Shown here: positions 24,550 through 35,951 of the stretch, in pieces
How positions within the stretch are numbered: the first letter of the stretch is position 1
Layout: every line of letters starts with the position of its first letter
Program-made: the position numbers and the translations under genes
Origin: Prunus persica
Lineage: Eukaryota > Streptophyta > Magnoliopsida > Rosales > Rosaceae
Assembly (NCBI RefSeq): GCF_000346465.2
Contig: NC_034012.1
Location: 4,693,655 to 4,757,654 of the forward strand
Direction: 5' to 3'
DNA: 64,000 bases
The notes under the pieces: generated by a model
What the model was told of the DNA's origin: nothing
The model's database searches: none
The model's input: only the letters and a program-made list of their open reading frames with translations

Positions 24550-24563
24550 CCGCTCTGATACCA
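24550..24563 (-). other. Primer binding site of the Copia element
   Basis: Minus-strand TGGTATCAGAGCGG directly inside the 5' LTR matches initiator Met tRNA priming. Confidence 0.85.
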
Positions 24564-24797
24564 TGCTAAAATATGAAAACTATGAGAGAGTATTTGTTTG
24601 TGGGAATTTTCTGTGTATTCTTCTCATTGTAGGAGGTCATATTTATAATACAACGAAACCTGAATGGGCAAGTAAATAATAAATTCCTAAATCTATTTAC
24701 AGTAGGAAATCAGGAATTAAAGTAAATCAATTACAATTATAATAGGAATTCTTGGTGTGTAAGGAAAGTAAGTCAATATCCACAAGTCACGCCAACA
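24564..24797 (-). repeat. 5' LTR of the Copia element
   Basis: 234 bases, identical to the 3' LTR by reading; followed by target duplication CTTTC. Confidence 0.95.
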
Positions 24798-25971
24798 CTT
24801 TCCTCCCCTCTTAACTTTAAACATCTATTTGCCAGATCCGCCACTGTTTCAACGACTTTCTCAAACCCTTCCCCTTCCTTGGCTATTTCAGCATCAAGAA
24901 TTTCATCCAAGCAGCCCTCCTTCATTGCGCGGACAAAGACGTTTGCTAGGTTTCTGTCAACCTCGGACTTTTTGTTTGAGGATAATGCCTTCTGGCTTGT
25001 GATTAGCTCCACCAGGACAACTCCGAAGCTATACACATCACTCTTTGCTGTTAGTATGTGGGACTGAAGATATTCAGGGTCCAAGTATCCGAGTGTCCCT
25101 TGCACCAAAGTTGATAGTTGGCCTTCATCTTGATCCGGAACCAATTTTGAAGCCCCAAAGTCCCCAACTTTTGCGGTGTACTTCTGGTCTAGCAGTATGT
25201 CATTGATTTAACATCTCGGTGTATGATTGGGGGCTCAGTGTAGTGGTGCAAGTATGAGAGTGCTTCTGCAGTATCTGCTGCTATCTTCAACCGCAAGTCC
25301 AATGGAAGTCGTGGGTATTTGTTGTCTTTTCTATGAATGTGATCATGAAGAGTGCCATGGGAAATGTACTCGTAAACCAGTATAGGCGTTTGAGTCTCTA
25401 AACAACAGCCAAGGAGCCTCACAACATTTTTATGGTGGATTTGGGAAAGAACAATCACCTCGTTTACAAACTCTAGACTCTGAGTCTCAGTAATTGGGGC
25501 ACTGACTTTGGACTTTTTTATGGCGACCACTTTGTTATGATGATCCGCGGACAAATTTCCGTTGTAAACTACTCCATAGCCACCTTCACCAATTTTTCTG
25601 TATTCGTTGTAATTGTTTGTGGCCTTCCTTAGTTCTTCTTCAGTAAAGATTGTGGCTACATCAACGGATCCATTGTAACTAGCCAGCTGTTGCCGTAAAA
25701 ATAAGCCACCATTTTGTTTAAAGAACTTTTCTTGTTGTTTCTTGAACTGTCTTCTCTTCCTTCCGCAGTACAGGCAAAAAAATACAACCAGTAGAACAAA
25801 GAAGGCCGCAATGACTCCTGCATATACATAGTTGAAAAATCACAATCAACTTAATTACAATTATTTAGAAAAGATCGTAAGCTCATATCAAGGCATGGTC
25901 ATAGCCATTAAAATTTAACAAGTTTGTTTTAAAATTTTAATGATTCTAGATTTCAAGGGTATTATAGGAAA

Positions 25972-26043
25972 ATTGGGCTTATGAAAAGTATATCAATATG
26001 TTATAAATTGGGCTTATGAAAAGTATATCAATATGTTATGAAA
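25972..26043. repeat. Short tandem duplication in intron 2 of WAKL copy 6
   Basis: A unit of about 36 bases containing GGGCTTATGAAAAGTATATC occurs twice in a row. Confidence 0.75.
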
Positions 26044-27584
26044 TTAACTAGAGGGTAAAAAAACAAGGTGGGTCTGGAGAAATAGGACAGGGTGGAAATC
26101 TAATATTATAGTTATTTTACTTTATATGGATGTCGGAGGCAAAGGGACAAAGGGGTTCTCTTAAATAATAGCATAAATTATAATATGTATATCACTGTGA
26201 AATTATTTATTAATTTCACATTTGGTCTGTTTAAACAAAAACTTGGGAGATTTTTACTTTTTTTTCTTTGAAAAAATTATTGTTTTCCTTTTATTTATCC
26301 TTGATGTTTGTTTTACTAAGCAGGAATGCAAGCAGATAGCTATTTCATGTTAATTAATAGGTAGCTAGTAATACATACCTACTGAAATTTTCAGGGAATT
26401 ATTATTTGATGTAGGAGGGTTTTTTAAGCAACTAGTTCCATTCACGCTGTCGATTGTGTACCCTGTGGGGCATAAACAAGTGTGACTTCCAGGTAAATTG
26501 GAGCACGTTCCATTAGTGCAGGGATTAATATTTGGCAAGCTGCATTCATCAATATCTGAAAAGAAAATCAGGAAATTCAATCAGTTAATTTTTTTTTTTT
26601 AAAAAAAAATTACATATATGTTATATATAATATGTAGTAGATATATATATATATATATATATATGTGTGGGTAGATGTATCACCTTGGCAACCATTTGGG
26701 TGGTAAGGGTTGCCTTCGTAACCTTTCTTGCACTTGCAAACGTAACCAGACCGATTGATGGGGTTGACACACGTGCTATTTCCCTTGCATACATAGTCCT
26801 GCCTCTTTTGAGCTTCATCACATGGGTCTTCCTCAACCCCAATTGCCCAATTAAAAATCATTGGAACATTTTCCAAGCTATCAAGTTGTTGAAAAGTTTT
26901 ATTGGAGAATTTGAACTCGCCTTCTTCAACAATGAAGGCGTAGCTGCAGGGGTTAAAGCCCCATATATCCAAATGGTTGTTGTAGCTTGTCAATTCCACG
27001 GTGCGATTTTTCATCCCACTGGGGATGTTCGTTTGGCAGCATCCAACGCCGGAGCAAGAGTCCTGATCCACGCTGTCTAGGCTGTCACAAAAGGATATGC
27101 ACCCCGTTATGTACCTTTCTTCACCGCGAAAACCTTTGAAAAGTGCGTACGTGTCACAACCAACAGCAATGAACTTGTTTTTGGTGTCGGAGATGGTGAA
27201 AGGAGGCGGCAGACTGAGCCAAGGGTCGTTGTTGTACGTGTTGTTACCCTGCTTGTCGTAACAATCTCGGGCTATGTACTGCAGTACCTGCATCTCAGCC
27301 TCATCAAGGGAAAAGGCAGTGACAATGATGTTGCCCCAGAGTGCTGTTGGGGGTTCGGTGGATGTGTTGCAAATGATGGGAAAGCCTGCCATGTGACAAT
27401 TAACACCAATGCCAAAAGGGTATGGGATTGTGAGATTGCCACACTTGTCTGGGCACCCAGGCAGGGCTTGAGGCAAGGCTTGTGCTACTGTTGTTGTAAT
27501 TACAGACCCTAACATCACATACACTCCCACCATTAATATTACCAATGAGAGTTGCTCAACAAGCATCCTCTCATGTAAGGCCAT

Positions 27585-28390
27585 GGCACAAATATTTGTA
27601 TTGCTTGTGATAAAAATAAGTGGTACCCTGCATGGCCTTTTATAGATAGAGGATCTCATGGGGTTAGGGGAAACGCCTTCCTCTACCTATGGTTATTTAT
27701 CATCTGTCTTTTTTATTTGCCACTAGGCAAGTGAAATGGGCAAAGTCTTCTAATAGTATCTATTATTTTCCTCTTGGCAAAATGCAATTGAAAATGAGCC
27801 CCACTTTTTATTGATGAATAATCCCACTTGGTTCTAGTCAATAAGCCAAGGGGCAAAGTCTTTTTTATATATATGGTGAATAAGCGCAGTGTCATCCACC
27901 CTCAAAGTCAATGACAAGCAGGGTTAATATAATAATTAATAAATAATTATGATCTGGCATTCTATCCTATGAAATCTTACTCTTGATTTATTATCGAGTT
28001 TACGATTTGGCAACTAGACGAGTGGATTTTTGTTTAATAAGAAATATGGGAGTTATATATAGGGTTGTTTTTTATTATGAAGTTGAAGTAATTCATTACG
28101 AATTTGTGTTTTTAATATATATATATATATATGTTATGTGTGTTAAGTTTACATAAAACAATTACTCTTGATTTAATAAATTATGTCACCAACTCAAAAT
28201 TTATGACCTAAGCTTATATGATTAATACATTCCTACATGACAGATTGGACTTTTGACATGCATATGATTGGCGGTGAGAAGAGTGGGGTTTTATTTTATT
28301 TTTATTCCCGCTAAACATCCTCTCCTCCCGTCGCCAAAATAAAACTAATAACACAACTTGATCAGTTTGACATAAAACAATTACTCTTCA
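27585..28390. other. Intergenic, no gene seen
   Basis: Upstream flank of copy 6. A short (TA)n lies near 28118-28131. The string TTACTCTT-N-ATTTAATAAATTA occurs at 28161 as well as flanking the MITE, showing an unoccupied copy of the MITE target. Confidence 0.5.
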
Positions 28391-28399
28391 TTTAATAAA

Positions 28400-28878
28400 G
28401 GATAAATTACTTAAATAGTTCTCAAATTTATATTTAATTTACATTTTAATCTTTTAATTAAATTATTCTTTCAAATTGTCCATCAACTATATATAAATCG
28501 CTCCACTGATCCTACCGTTACATTATGTTAATGTTGCCGTCAAATGTAAGGGTAAAACAGTCCATAACCGCCCTATGTTCACCAAATAGCTGATAAAGTA
28601 GTAATACATAGGTGATAAAGTGGTGATACATAAGTGATAAAGTAGTGATATATAAGTGATACAGCGGTGATAAAGGGGTGATACATAGATCAAAAGTCTT
28701 ATTTACCCTCACAAATCTAGCATATGCTGCTCACATGACTAAATTTAACAGTAAATGTAACGGTAGGACCAAAGCTCAGATTAATAAAGAGTTGGTGGAC
28801 CATTTGAATGAATAATTTAGTTTAAAAACCAAAATATAAATCGGGTACAAATTTAAGGACTATTTCAATAATTTACCC
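28400..28878. mobile_element. MITE with long terminal inverted repeats (Mutator-like)
   Basis: The first 130 or so bases (from GGATAAATTACTTAAATAG) are inverted at the right end (GGGTAAATTATTGAAATAG on the minus strand), with matching internal blocks such as CCTACCGTTACAT. It is flanked by the 9-bp direct repeat TTTAATAAA (28391-28399 and 28879-28887), as expected for Mutator-type insertion. The centre (about 28600-28690) carries a roughly 30-bp tandem motif around GTGATAAAGTAGTGATACAT. No coding capacity. Confidence 0.85.
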
Positions 28879-28887
28879 TTTAATAAA

Positions 28888-29460
28888 TTAAGTTGACCCT
28901 GCCAACTATCATTCAGTTTTTACTTGTGATTTCTTTTTACAACAATTCACATCTATTTATATCAAATGGTGGAGCTCCTCATTTTTCAGGTTGAATTTTC
29001 TACTCATTCTTTGTAGGGATATTATGTTATCAATCTATCCAAATTATGCCACGTATATAATCATTAATGATAAATTTTAAAATATACAAACTCGTTAATG
29101 AGTAGGTGCTATAATTTGAGTGGAACTATAACACCTCAGTGCATGACACATGGTGTTATCATGACACGCAAAAAAAATTTATGCGCATGCTTAAAATTGA
29201 TTAATTATCTCATATTCTCATTTAAATTATATCATCTTCTCTGTTTTTGATTCACTAGAATCTACAGAGGTTGTTGCAATTTGAAAAGGAAATGGTTGGT
29301 TGATCCCATTTCATTTCCCATTTAAACGTTCTAGATAGTCCTTGTATTATTACTAGGGCACGATGGTGGCTTCACTATATTAAATCATCCAAGAAACAAA
29401 TTGATAGTAAGTAAGTACATATATATAGAATCTTCTTTCTTTAAAAAAGTACCAGTTGGT
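28888..29460. other. Intergenic, no gene seen
   Basis: AT-rich sequence between two candidate DNA transposons. No coding region recognised. Confidence 0.45.
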
Positions 29461-29766
29461 AATTAAATAGGGAGCTTTAGTAATATACCCAAAATATGTG
29501 CTGAAATTATAAAAAAACCCCACATGAAATGCACTTTAGAAACATACCCAAAACCTATTTACTAAATAAGAAATGAGTGTTGAAGTTCCTATAAATTACA
29601 TTTCTACCATTGATTAACTTAAAACAAGCCCAACACAAAAAACTCAAAAAGAAACCAAAACAAGCCCAGCCCAAATTTCAAAAAAAAAAAACCTGAACTA
29701 AAAAAAAAAAAAATCACGAAAATCAAGGAGCTGTCCTTACGACCCTTCTCCACCGAATCTTCATAC

Positions 29767-30120
29767 ACTGTTAATACCATATGATAGAAGTACATTGTTA
29801 ATACCATTTCATAGAAGTACACTGTTAATACCATTTCATAGAAGTACACTGTTAATATTATGTCATAGAAGTACATTGTTAATACCATTTTATAGAAATA
29901 CATTGTTAATACCATTTCATACAAAAAATTAAATTTAAAAAAAAAACTAAAAAAGCCCAGCAAGACATCCAATATCTTTTGCAGAAACCACCTCCAATTG
30001 TCCATAGTTTCACCACAAACAATCGCAAAGGCAAAAGAAAATACCTCTACAAAAAGAAAAAAAAGTACATTGTTAATACAATGTCATAGAAGTACACTGT
30101 TAATACTATGTCATAGAAGA
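29767..30120. repeat. Tandem repeat of about 27 bases
   Basis: Repeated variants of CATAGAAGTACACTGTTAATAC occur 5-6 times at 29767-29910 and again at 30064-30115. The 128-residue minus-strand open frame across them is repeat-derived. Confidence 0.75.
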
Positions 30121-30763
30121 TGTTGTGAGTACTAAATTCTCCACAAGCTCTGATTACCACCCAATAAAACAACATCCACACTTACGTAGTCAAAGGAAAA
30201 CATTCCCACGAACAAAAAGAAGAAGAAAAAATTGAACTCTTGGATTGATTTACTGTGAAACATTCCCAAGTGCCACCTAACTCCCTGGCGCCTACCTCTA
30301 ACGTTTAGAGTGAACTCGCGGTGGTGTTCTCCCACCTAGCGCCTAGGTCGATTTTTCAGAGTTTCTTCTTCTTCTGGGGGGGAGATAAGAAAACATGTAA
30401 AAAGGGCATGAAAGATGAAGAAAAATTAATAAAACAAAAAATTATTTTTAATTTTACTCAACAATTATTTGTTATTAATTTGTCCTTACCAGCCCTTAAA
30501 TGTCATATGAATCATCGGATTTTTGACTGACATTGGCCTAATGCATGAAAGCACTTGTGATAATAAGAGAAGAACAGAATTGTTTCTGTTCTTAATATGG
30601 AGGAGACATAAAGCAATGGTAGAACTAAGCTGATGGGTGTTGAGTTTTCTGCATATTTTTAACATAAAGCCAACTCACAACAACTAACAATTGCAAGAGT
30701 GAATCAGAACAATACAATTAGATCACTCTCCACAAGTCAACAATTATCATGGCATCTACTGTC

Positions 30764-30766
<3 letters not shown>

Positions 30767-30802
<36 letters not shown>
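30767..30802. repeat. (GA)n microsatellite
   Basis: Uninterrupted GA dinucleotides. Confidence 0.9.
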
Positions 30803-30805
<3 letters not shown>

Positions 30806-31706
30806 TAACACTCTCGTATATACATCTGATGTACTATGTATGAGCCCTAATCATACCAAGAGTGTGTTATATTGAATCTAGAAAGAATGGCTTCAATGGA
30901 AAAACACAACAGTTGGCCAGACTTACAATAAAAAGGGAGTGAAGTGAAGACAAGTGAAAGAGAATGGGGCATCAAGCTAACAACACCCTTCTTGACATGG
31001 AGTCTCTCATCTTGCATTTCATGAGAGAGAAAATTATAGACAGAGAGCAAATAGATGCAATGCAGCCACACCATGCACCTTGCAAATCAATAATAAAGTG
31101 AAAATGGAGATTGGGAGTTTTGAACTCTATAGCAACTGACAATATTACCAACCTAAGTCTGTGGAAAATACAAGATACATATACATGACAATCCTATTTT
31201 ATATGCGAACTAAATGTATAATTTTAAAGTATAAAATTCCAACTTTTGGTTCAATTTTAAAATAGGTTTTAACTACTTACATTACTTCATATGCATGAGA
31301 AGTTCACTTTCAGATCTTACATACAAAACAAGACAGTTGCATTGTGTTACCAGCATATCACAAAAAATAAAGCCAACCATTTTAAAATTCATCGTACAAA
31401 CCAACACGACACATGGAGTCTCGATGAACAGAACGCATTGCAAATATCATATCATCAGCACATTGTTTCTCAAAATAAACAGAAGCAACTTTACGTACAA
31501 GGTTATCAAGATAACAAAGCTTGCATATAGAAATGACCATGAAACTGATGAAAGCAGTAAAACAAGCGGGTTGGGTGGCTGCTTACATATTCCTTTGTGT
31601 CATGCTTTGTTAGTACCAAGGCCATACCAGAAAACTCATTGGTATTAACTAATAACCACTTCACTACCATAAAGGTGGTAAACACTTTCAAAATATATAG
31701 ACATTG

Positions 31707-32579
31707 AGTGCATGAACAAACTCATCAAATTCAAAGACACCATTTTCTTTTCATCAAAGAGATCAAAAACCTAGAAAAGAAAAATCCAGTTCGTGTAAAT
31801 AGGTGCAGGGAATTATATATATCCTAGTCAATTAGTTCAAGATGTTGGTATGAAGCATATACCCTGTCCAGGAAAAGATTTTCACCATAGGGAGTTCTGA
31901 ATAGTGCTAGTTGAAACTCTTCCTACAACATAATCATCATCCAAATAATTACTACAATGCATGAAACTAGAAAGAAACAACACATTTCTTCATAATTGAA
32001 TTTGAATGATTCAAAGAAATTTGGCTAACCTTATGAATCGATCTGTCATCGATAATTGAACAACTCAACTTTTTAAACAGCTCATACAATACCTCCAGCT
32101 CATTAACAGTAATTGCATCATGATTTCATGCAAGTAAACAGCCCAAACAGCATTCAAAATTCTCATTAACTAATCATTTTTTCTTCTTCTTCTTTTTTTT
32201 TTTTCAAAATTCCCAAAGCAAAAGGAAATAATTCACAATTCGAAGTTCTGCATATATATAGTTTTTTTAATCTTCTGAATATTTTAAATAAATAAATTCA
32301 TACATATGATTTCATCGGTGATGATAGACATATCGCCGAAAACGAAACAGCGTTTGGTTGGAGGGGGGGGGGGACGGCCGTTAAAGCAACCGGTCACAAC
32401 AAAAATCAACACCTCTATGATCGCTACAAACAGTATAAATGCCGTGCAGATCCACTTGCCCAATGATAAAGAACTCGATCTCTGCTCAACCCCCTGCTTA
32501 ATTAATCAGAAAATCAAAAATTAAGCATAAACAAGAGGAAATGAAATTCGCACATTTTAATTTTTACCGAGAAATCCAT
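31707..32579 (-). pseudogene. Calcineurin B-like (CBL10-type) calcium sensor, 5' fragment
   Basis: Minus-strand exons with splice signals: 32568-32579 (ATG plus three codons, then GTAAAA), about 32377-32493 (hydrophobic N-terminus, WICTAFILFVAIIEVLIFVV, as in CBL10), about 32030-32122 (VNELEVLYELFKKLSCSIID), 31863-31922 (EEFQLALFRTPYGENLFLDR) and 31707-31770 (VFDLFDEKK). CBL proteins are EF-hand Ca2+ sensors that recruit CIPK kinases; the CBL10 type has an N-terminal membrane anchor. Exon 5 lacks one base after DEKK, which shifts the frame, and the remaining EF hands and C-terminus were not found. The acceptor of exon 3 is also not clear. It is a truncated copy with introns, so it derives from genomic DNA and not from mRNA. 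Confidence 0.75.
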
Positions 32580-32671
32580 TGTCGTCTGCAACAACTCATT
32601 AGATCGAGGCTACTACTTCTAGCACTGTGTTGCTTTGTGCTTTTCAATGAAATGTGTTTGCATTTGCACCA

Positions 32672-32681
32672 CAGAGAGAGA

Positions 32682-32753
<72 letters not shown>
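32672..32753. repeat. (GA)n microsatellite in the CBL-like leader
   Basis: A long GA run upstream of the CBL10-like start. On the minus strand it is a CT-rich leader, a common plant 5' UTR feature. Open frames of ER or SL repeats over it are artefacts. Confidence 0.9.
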
Positions 32754-32758
<5 letters not shown>

Positions 32759-32978
32759 CCGATGAGTAATAATCCAATTTTGAGTTTTTTGTATGAATTT
32801 CTCACTAAAGGGTAAATCAGGAAATCTATTAAAAAAAAATTAGCTGGCAATAGTAGGGTGTGTTTATAAAGTCTGTTTAATGTAAGGTAGGGTGTGTTTA
32901 TGAAGTCAATTTCATGTAGGGTATTTCTATGATTCTATAGCTAGAAATGGGTTTCTTTATAGTTATCTAAATTAAATA

Positions 32979-33430
32979 AGTATGCGCAAGTGATAAAATA
33001 AAAATCAACCAAGTAAGATGAAAGAAATCACTCATACATACATGCCTACTTTGTATGCAAATATAAATAACGATGCGAGTAAATTGGGATGTATTTTATG
33101 TTGGCGTCAATTTTTGATAAAGAGTAGTGACTTTTGTGAAGCAGACTCTGGAGGAGAATCACTCATTTGTTTTAATCTGATTAGCAATTGTTAAAGGTTG
33201 TTGCATGAGCTCTGTGATTATAAACATGCAACTTCTTTTCTTTCTTTCAATTTTTTTTATTTTTTATGGGTTGATAATATAAGTTAGGCTCTAAACCCTT
33301 TTCTACACTTGTATTTGGGCTTCTTTTTATTAAAGCTCAGTTTGCCTTATTGATCTGGACGTTGGTCTTCTTTATTATTTTGAGGTGGGAAGCAATTAAC
33401 AATACTCAATGCAGACTTGTTTAACCACCA
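32979..33430. other. Intergenic, no gene seen
   Basis: AT-rich DNA between the candidate Pack-MULE and a retroposon-like block. Confidence 0.4.
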
Positions 33431-33449
33431 TGATTAGAGCAATCTGAAA

Positions 33450-34118
33450 TTCTGAAAAACCCTAGCCCCCCTTCTCCCCAAAAACACTCTTCAAGCCTTT
33501 TTTACTTTGAGGGGGGAAGAAGCTATTGTTCTTCCCCCATCTCCCCTCTTCTCTTCCTCTCTTCCTCCTTTCACCTTTTCCCCCATTTTCAAAGACAAAG
33601 GGTTTTTCCTATTTGTCTGAATTTTGTTATGATTTTCATCCAATCATTATTGGCGGCTATGGCTCAACGTCGGATATTCACCTGCATTTCGACGTCGGAT
33701 CTCCACCACCATCTTTTTTGCAATTTCTTTATGTTTGGAATAAGTTGCAGAGACTCTTTGGGTTCTCTGTGTAGTTTTCACCTCTCCTTTTGTGAGAGTT
33801 TTTCATCTCTCCTTTGTGAGAGCTTTTCATCTCTCCTTGATGAGAGTTTTATTTGTATTGTTATGGCTTGGTTTTTTCAAGCTTTATCTCTTTTTTATTA
33901 TTCTAAGTTTGCAATCTTAGTTGGGATGCTTATGCCAAAGTTTCTTCGATCTTGCCTGATCGTTGGTGGAGACATACCTGATTTTCTTAATTTTGATATT
34001 AGACCGCTCCGTTATTATAATGGCCCTTTTGTGGCTAGTTTGTATTGGCCTTTTGTGGCTAGTGGCTTTTTTGGTTGAATTATGAATGCAATCATAGAAT
34101 TTCTCAACAAAAAAAAAA
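33450..34118 (+). mobile_element. Retroposon-like block with poly(A) end
   Basis: A pyrimidine-rich start (AAACCCTAGCCCCC, like a plant 5' leader) runs into T-rich sequence with repeated CTCTCCTTTGTGAGAG-type units at 33780-33845 and ends in a poly(A) run (34109-34118). It could be a non-autonomous LINE/SINE or a processed transcript copy. Open frames of 82 and 149 codons overlap in different frames and show no domain. Target duplications were not identified. Confidence 0.35.
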
Positions 34119-34639
34119 CCACCACCACAAACATGAAGGAAGTTGCAGTTCCACCTCAAAATTAATTGGCAATGAAAGGAGTAGCCAAACTCCTTATAAA
34201 TCGTTTCATTTTTTATTAATTTTCTAATATATGGAACATTTTCACCTGCACATTCTCAAAATGCTCATGCATTGGTTGACCTGTCATTGAGACAAACGGG
34301 ACTTAATTGAGAGGGGCACATCAAAGAAATTAAAGATTACAAAAAAGAAACAAAAAGCTATGCCCCCAAGCTTATAAGTTTATTTGTTGGACCAAAAAAT
34401 AAAAAGCTTATAAGCTTATAAGTTTCTTTATATATATATACACTATTTATTTCCCTTAATTACCAGTCATATCCAATATCACATATTGTCAGCTAGTTTC
34501 CCCTGCAGATTTGATCCTATCTTCCTCATCATTTATCCACCTTTGTAATCCTGAAAACAAGTAGGACTTTGGGTCAACTTTCAAATTATTATTTTTAAAT
34601 TTGATTATAATGTGCAAGAGTGTGTTCAGGTTTAATTAA

Positions 34640-35080
34640 TTAGTACCTTTCTCTTAAGTAGTTGGTATTTGCAAAGTAAATGGGAGCATCAATCTCAAGT
34701 ATGAGAATTCCAGTAACATTGCTTGCATTGGGATACTACTCAACATTTCTGTAAACAAAGGAAATCGGAAGGTTACCTTGAACAAAAGTCCTTGGCCTTG
34801 CCACAAACAAAAGTACCTTGATCACGGATATTGCAACCTACACAGAAGAGAAGAAATATTAGTTCTAATGTGTAGTTTTAAGTTGTTAGATTTAGTGTTA
34901 TCGTCACACACAATAATGATACATACCGCTAAGACTAGTCCAATTTCAACGCTGCAAAAAAACGATGCCCATAAAGGCACTCGTGCAGACAAGGAAGTCA
35001 AACTTGTCAACCTTCTAGAGGTGAATTGCGGCTTCATAGTACATGACAACAAGCAAAGCCCGACTATGTGTTTCTGTGTC
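34640..35080 (-). pseudogene. Sulfate transporter (SULTR3-like) fragment, copy A
   Basis: Minus-strand pieces correspond to FCLWQGQGLLF and to the following linker exon seen intact in copy B, and to the VDKFDF membrane segment region (35000). Stops and frame breaks abound. It is more decayed than the copy at 39.7-41.4 kb. Confidence 0.65.
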
Positions 35081-35607
35081 TGAATATTCCACAAGTCTGA
35101 TTCAGTCAGGATTTCCAACTACTCATCTAACTTAGGCCAAACCAGATTCCTAACAATTACATACTACTTTTACAGGCTAAAATCTCTATTGCTCCCTCTA
35201 GTAATAACTTTTTGACCACATCTTTCTCTTTTCAGGATGCAAAACACATAATCAAAATCCAGTTTTCTTATAGCGGCCATCAGAAATTGAAGCGAGTTCA
35301 TAATTTAGCTAAAGTCATGAAAAAAACAATTGGACCCGCCTAGGCGGCCGCCTAGCGCGTAGGCCGAGTTTTCCAACAGCCTAACTGAACAAAAGCACAG
35401 TTTTATAGGTTTTGAGCTCTAATTATGAACATCATTACCGAATTTAACATTACAGAACAAAATCCACCACCTGTTCTAGATGTCTGTGCATCATAGATTT
35501 TCCAAAATATAAAGATAATTTACTTAAAACTACAAGTAATCTGAATGCATTCCACTAAAAAGCGGGAAGCAGAGTAATTGGAGACTGAGTTTAGTGAAAA
35601 GAAAAAC

Positions 35608-35731
35608 CTTGGGTTGAAGAAACTACCCACCAGTCAGAGTCTGCAGCTTTAGGCTCGACTGGAACCAAGCTTAAGTTTTTCTTCAATTTCCTATCTTTCT
35701 TGCTTTTCTTTGATTTCTCGGGAGGCGCCAT
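35608..35731 (-). pseudogene. Isolated first exon, ALP1/HARBI1-like N-terminus (copy A)
   Basis: ATG at 35731, 41 codons rich in Lys (MAPPEKSKKSKKDRKLKK) and ending near DSDWW, then a GTTTTT donor-like end. Lys-rich N-termini followed by a DWW motif occur in plant ALP1-like proteins derived from Harbinger transposases; this is from memory and weak. No downstream exon of that family was found nearby. Confidence 0.4.
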
Positions 35732-35881
35732 GAGAGCTCAAATGAGGAATTGCCCACCTATTTTTAGGCCATGAACTTGAAGACTTTGATGGGAAGTGAT
35801 TCAGTGAAGTGATCAAGGAAGCGAGTGAAAGGTAAATCTTGTCTAGCATTTTTCGGGCCCTTTTTTTTTTCTTAATAAATA

Positions 35882-35951
35882 GTATAGCCGCGCGGCTGTA
35901 CTTCTTTAAATATAATACATCTAAAAGGTATAGCCGCGCGGCTATACTTGC
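35882..35951. repeat. GC-rich palindromes, copy A
   Basis: GTATAGCCGCGCGGCTATAC is a perfect 20-bp palindrome at about 35929-35948; a variant with one change (GGCTGTAC) lies at about 35883-35902. AT-rich AAATATAATA lies between them. Confidence 0.85.

Larger units (their letters stand above)
20462..24797 (-). mobile_element. Ty1-Copia retrotransposon, recent, internally deleted
   Basis: The element is 4.34 kb with two 234-base LTRs (20462-20695 and 24564-24797) that read identically base by base. It begins TG, ends CA, and is flanked by the 5-bp target duplication CTTTC (20457-20461 and 24798-24802); removing one copy restores the WAKL sequence GGCCTTTCCTCCCC. The order gag zinc knuckle, integrase, reverse transcriptase, RNase H identifies Copia. 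Gag lacks its N-terminal capsid region, and the integrase-RT junction is frameshifted, so it is probably non-autonomous. Confidence 0.95.
20234..27584 (-). pseudogene. WAKL gene disrupted by a Copia element (copy 6)
   Basis: Exon 1 is 26684-27584 (start MALHERMLVEQ, signal peptide, [13 protein letters not shown]). Exon 2 is 26379-26555 (EGF, DIDECSLPNINPC). The kinase exon starts at 25817. It reads through GEGGYGVVYNG, VAIKKSK and HRDVKSM, then loses one base near 25201, just before the expected NILLD, which shifts the frame. The original frame resumes through DFGAS-region sequence and the TLGYLDPEY block to about 24803. The Copia element (20462-24797) interrupts there, and the last 75 or so codons lie at 20234-20456 (MKEVAVELGG to GDGR). 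Without the two lesions it would have the family layout, so inactivation is recent. A truncated product could still carry the ectodomain and membrane segment. Confidence 0.88.
29470..32969. mobile_element. Candidate Pack-MULE carrying a CBL10-like gene fragment
   Basis: The outer flanks share a 9-bp direct repeat AATTAAATA (29461-29469 and 32970-32978). The ends are degenerate inverted repeats: at left, blocks near 29500-29560 (CCCCACATGAAATGCACTT, ATACCC) recur on the minus strand near 32850-32960 (CCCTACATGAAATTGACTT, AAACCC). Inside are a tandem repeat, two (GA)n tracts and minus-strand exons of a calcineurin B-like gene. A Mutator-type element with captured host DNA is the simplest reading. 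The TIR match is imperfect, so the boundaries are provisional. Confidence 0.5.

Noticed and set aside
29619..30005. Minus-strand 128-codon frame with repeated TMYFYEMVL
   Set aside because: It is the translation of a 27-bp tandem repeat, with no start context or domain.
32541..32765. Plus-strand frame ending in Glu-Arg repeats, and minus-strand frames of Ser-Leu repeats
   Set aside because: Translation of a (GA)n microsatellite; the same bases form the leader of the CBL10-like fragment.
33526..34078. Two overlapping plus-strand frames of 82 and 149 codons
   Set aside because: Different phases, low-complexity Pro/Ser/Phe composition and a retroposon-like poly(A) end; no domain.
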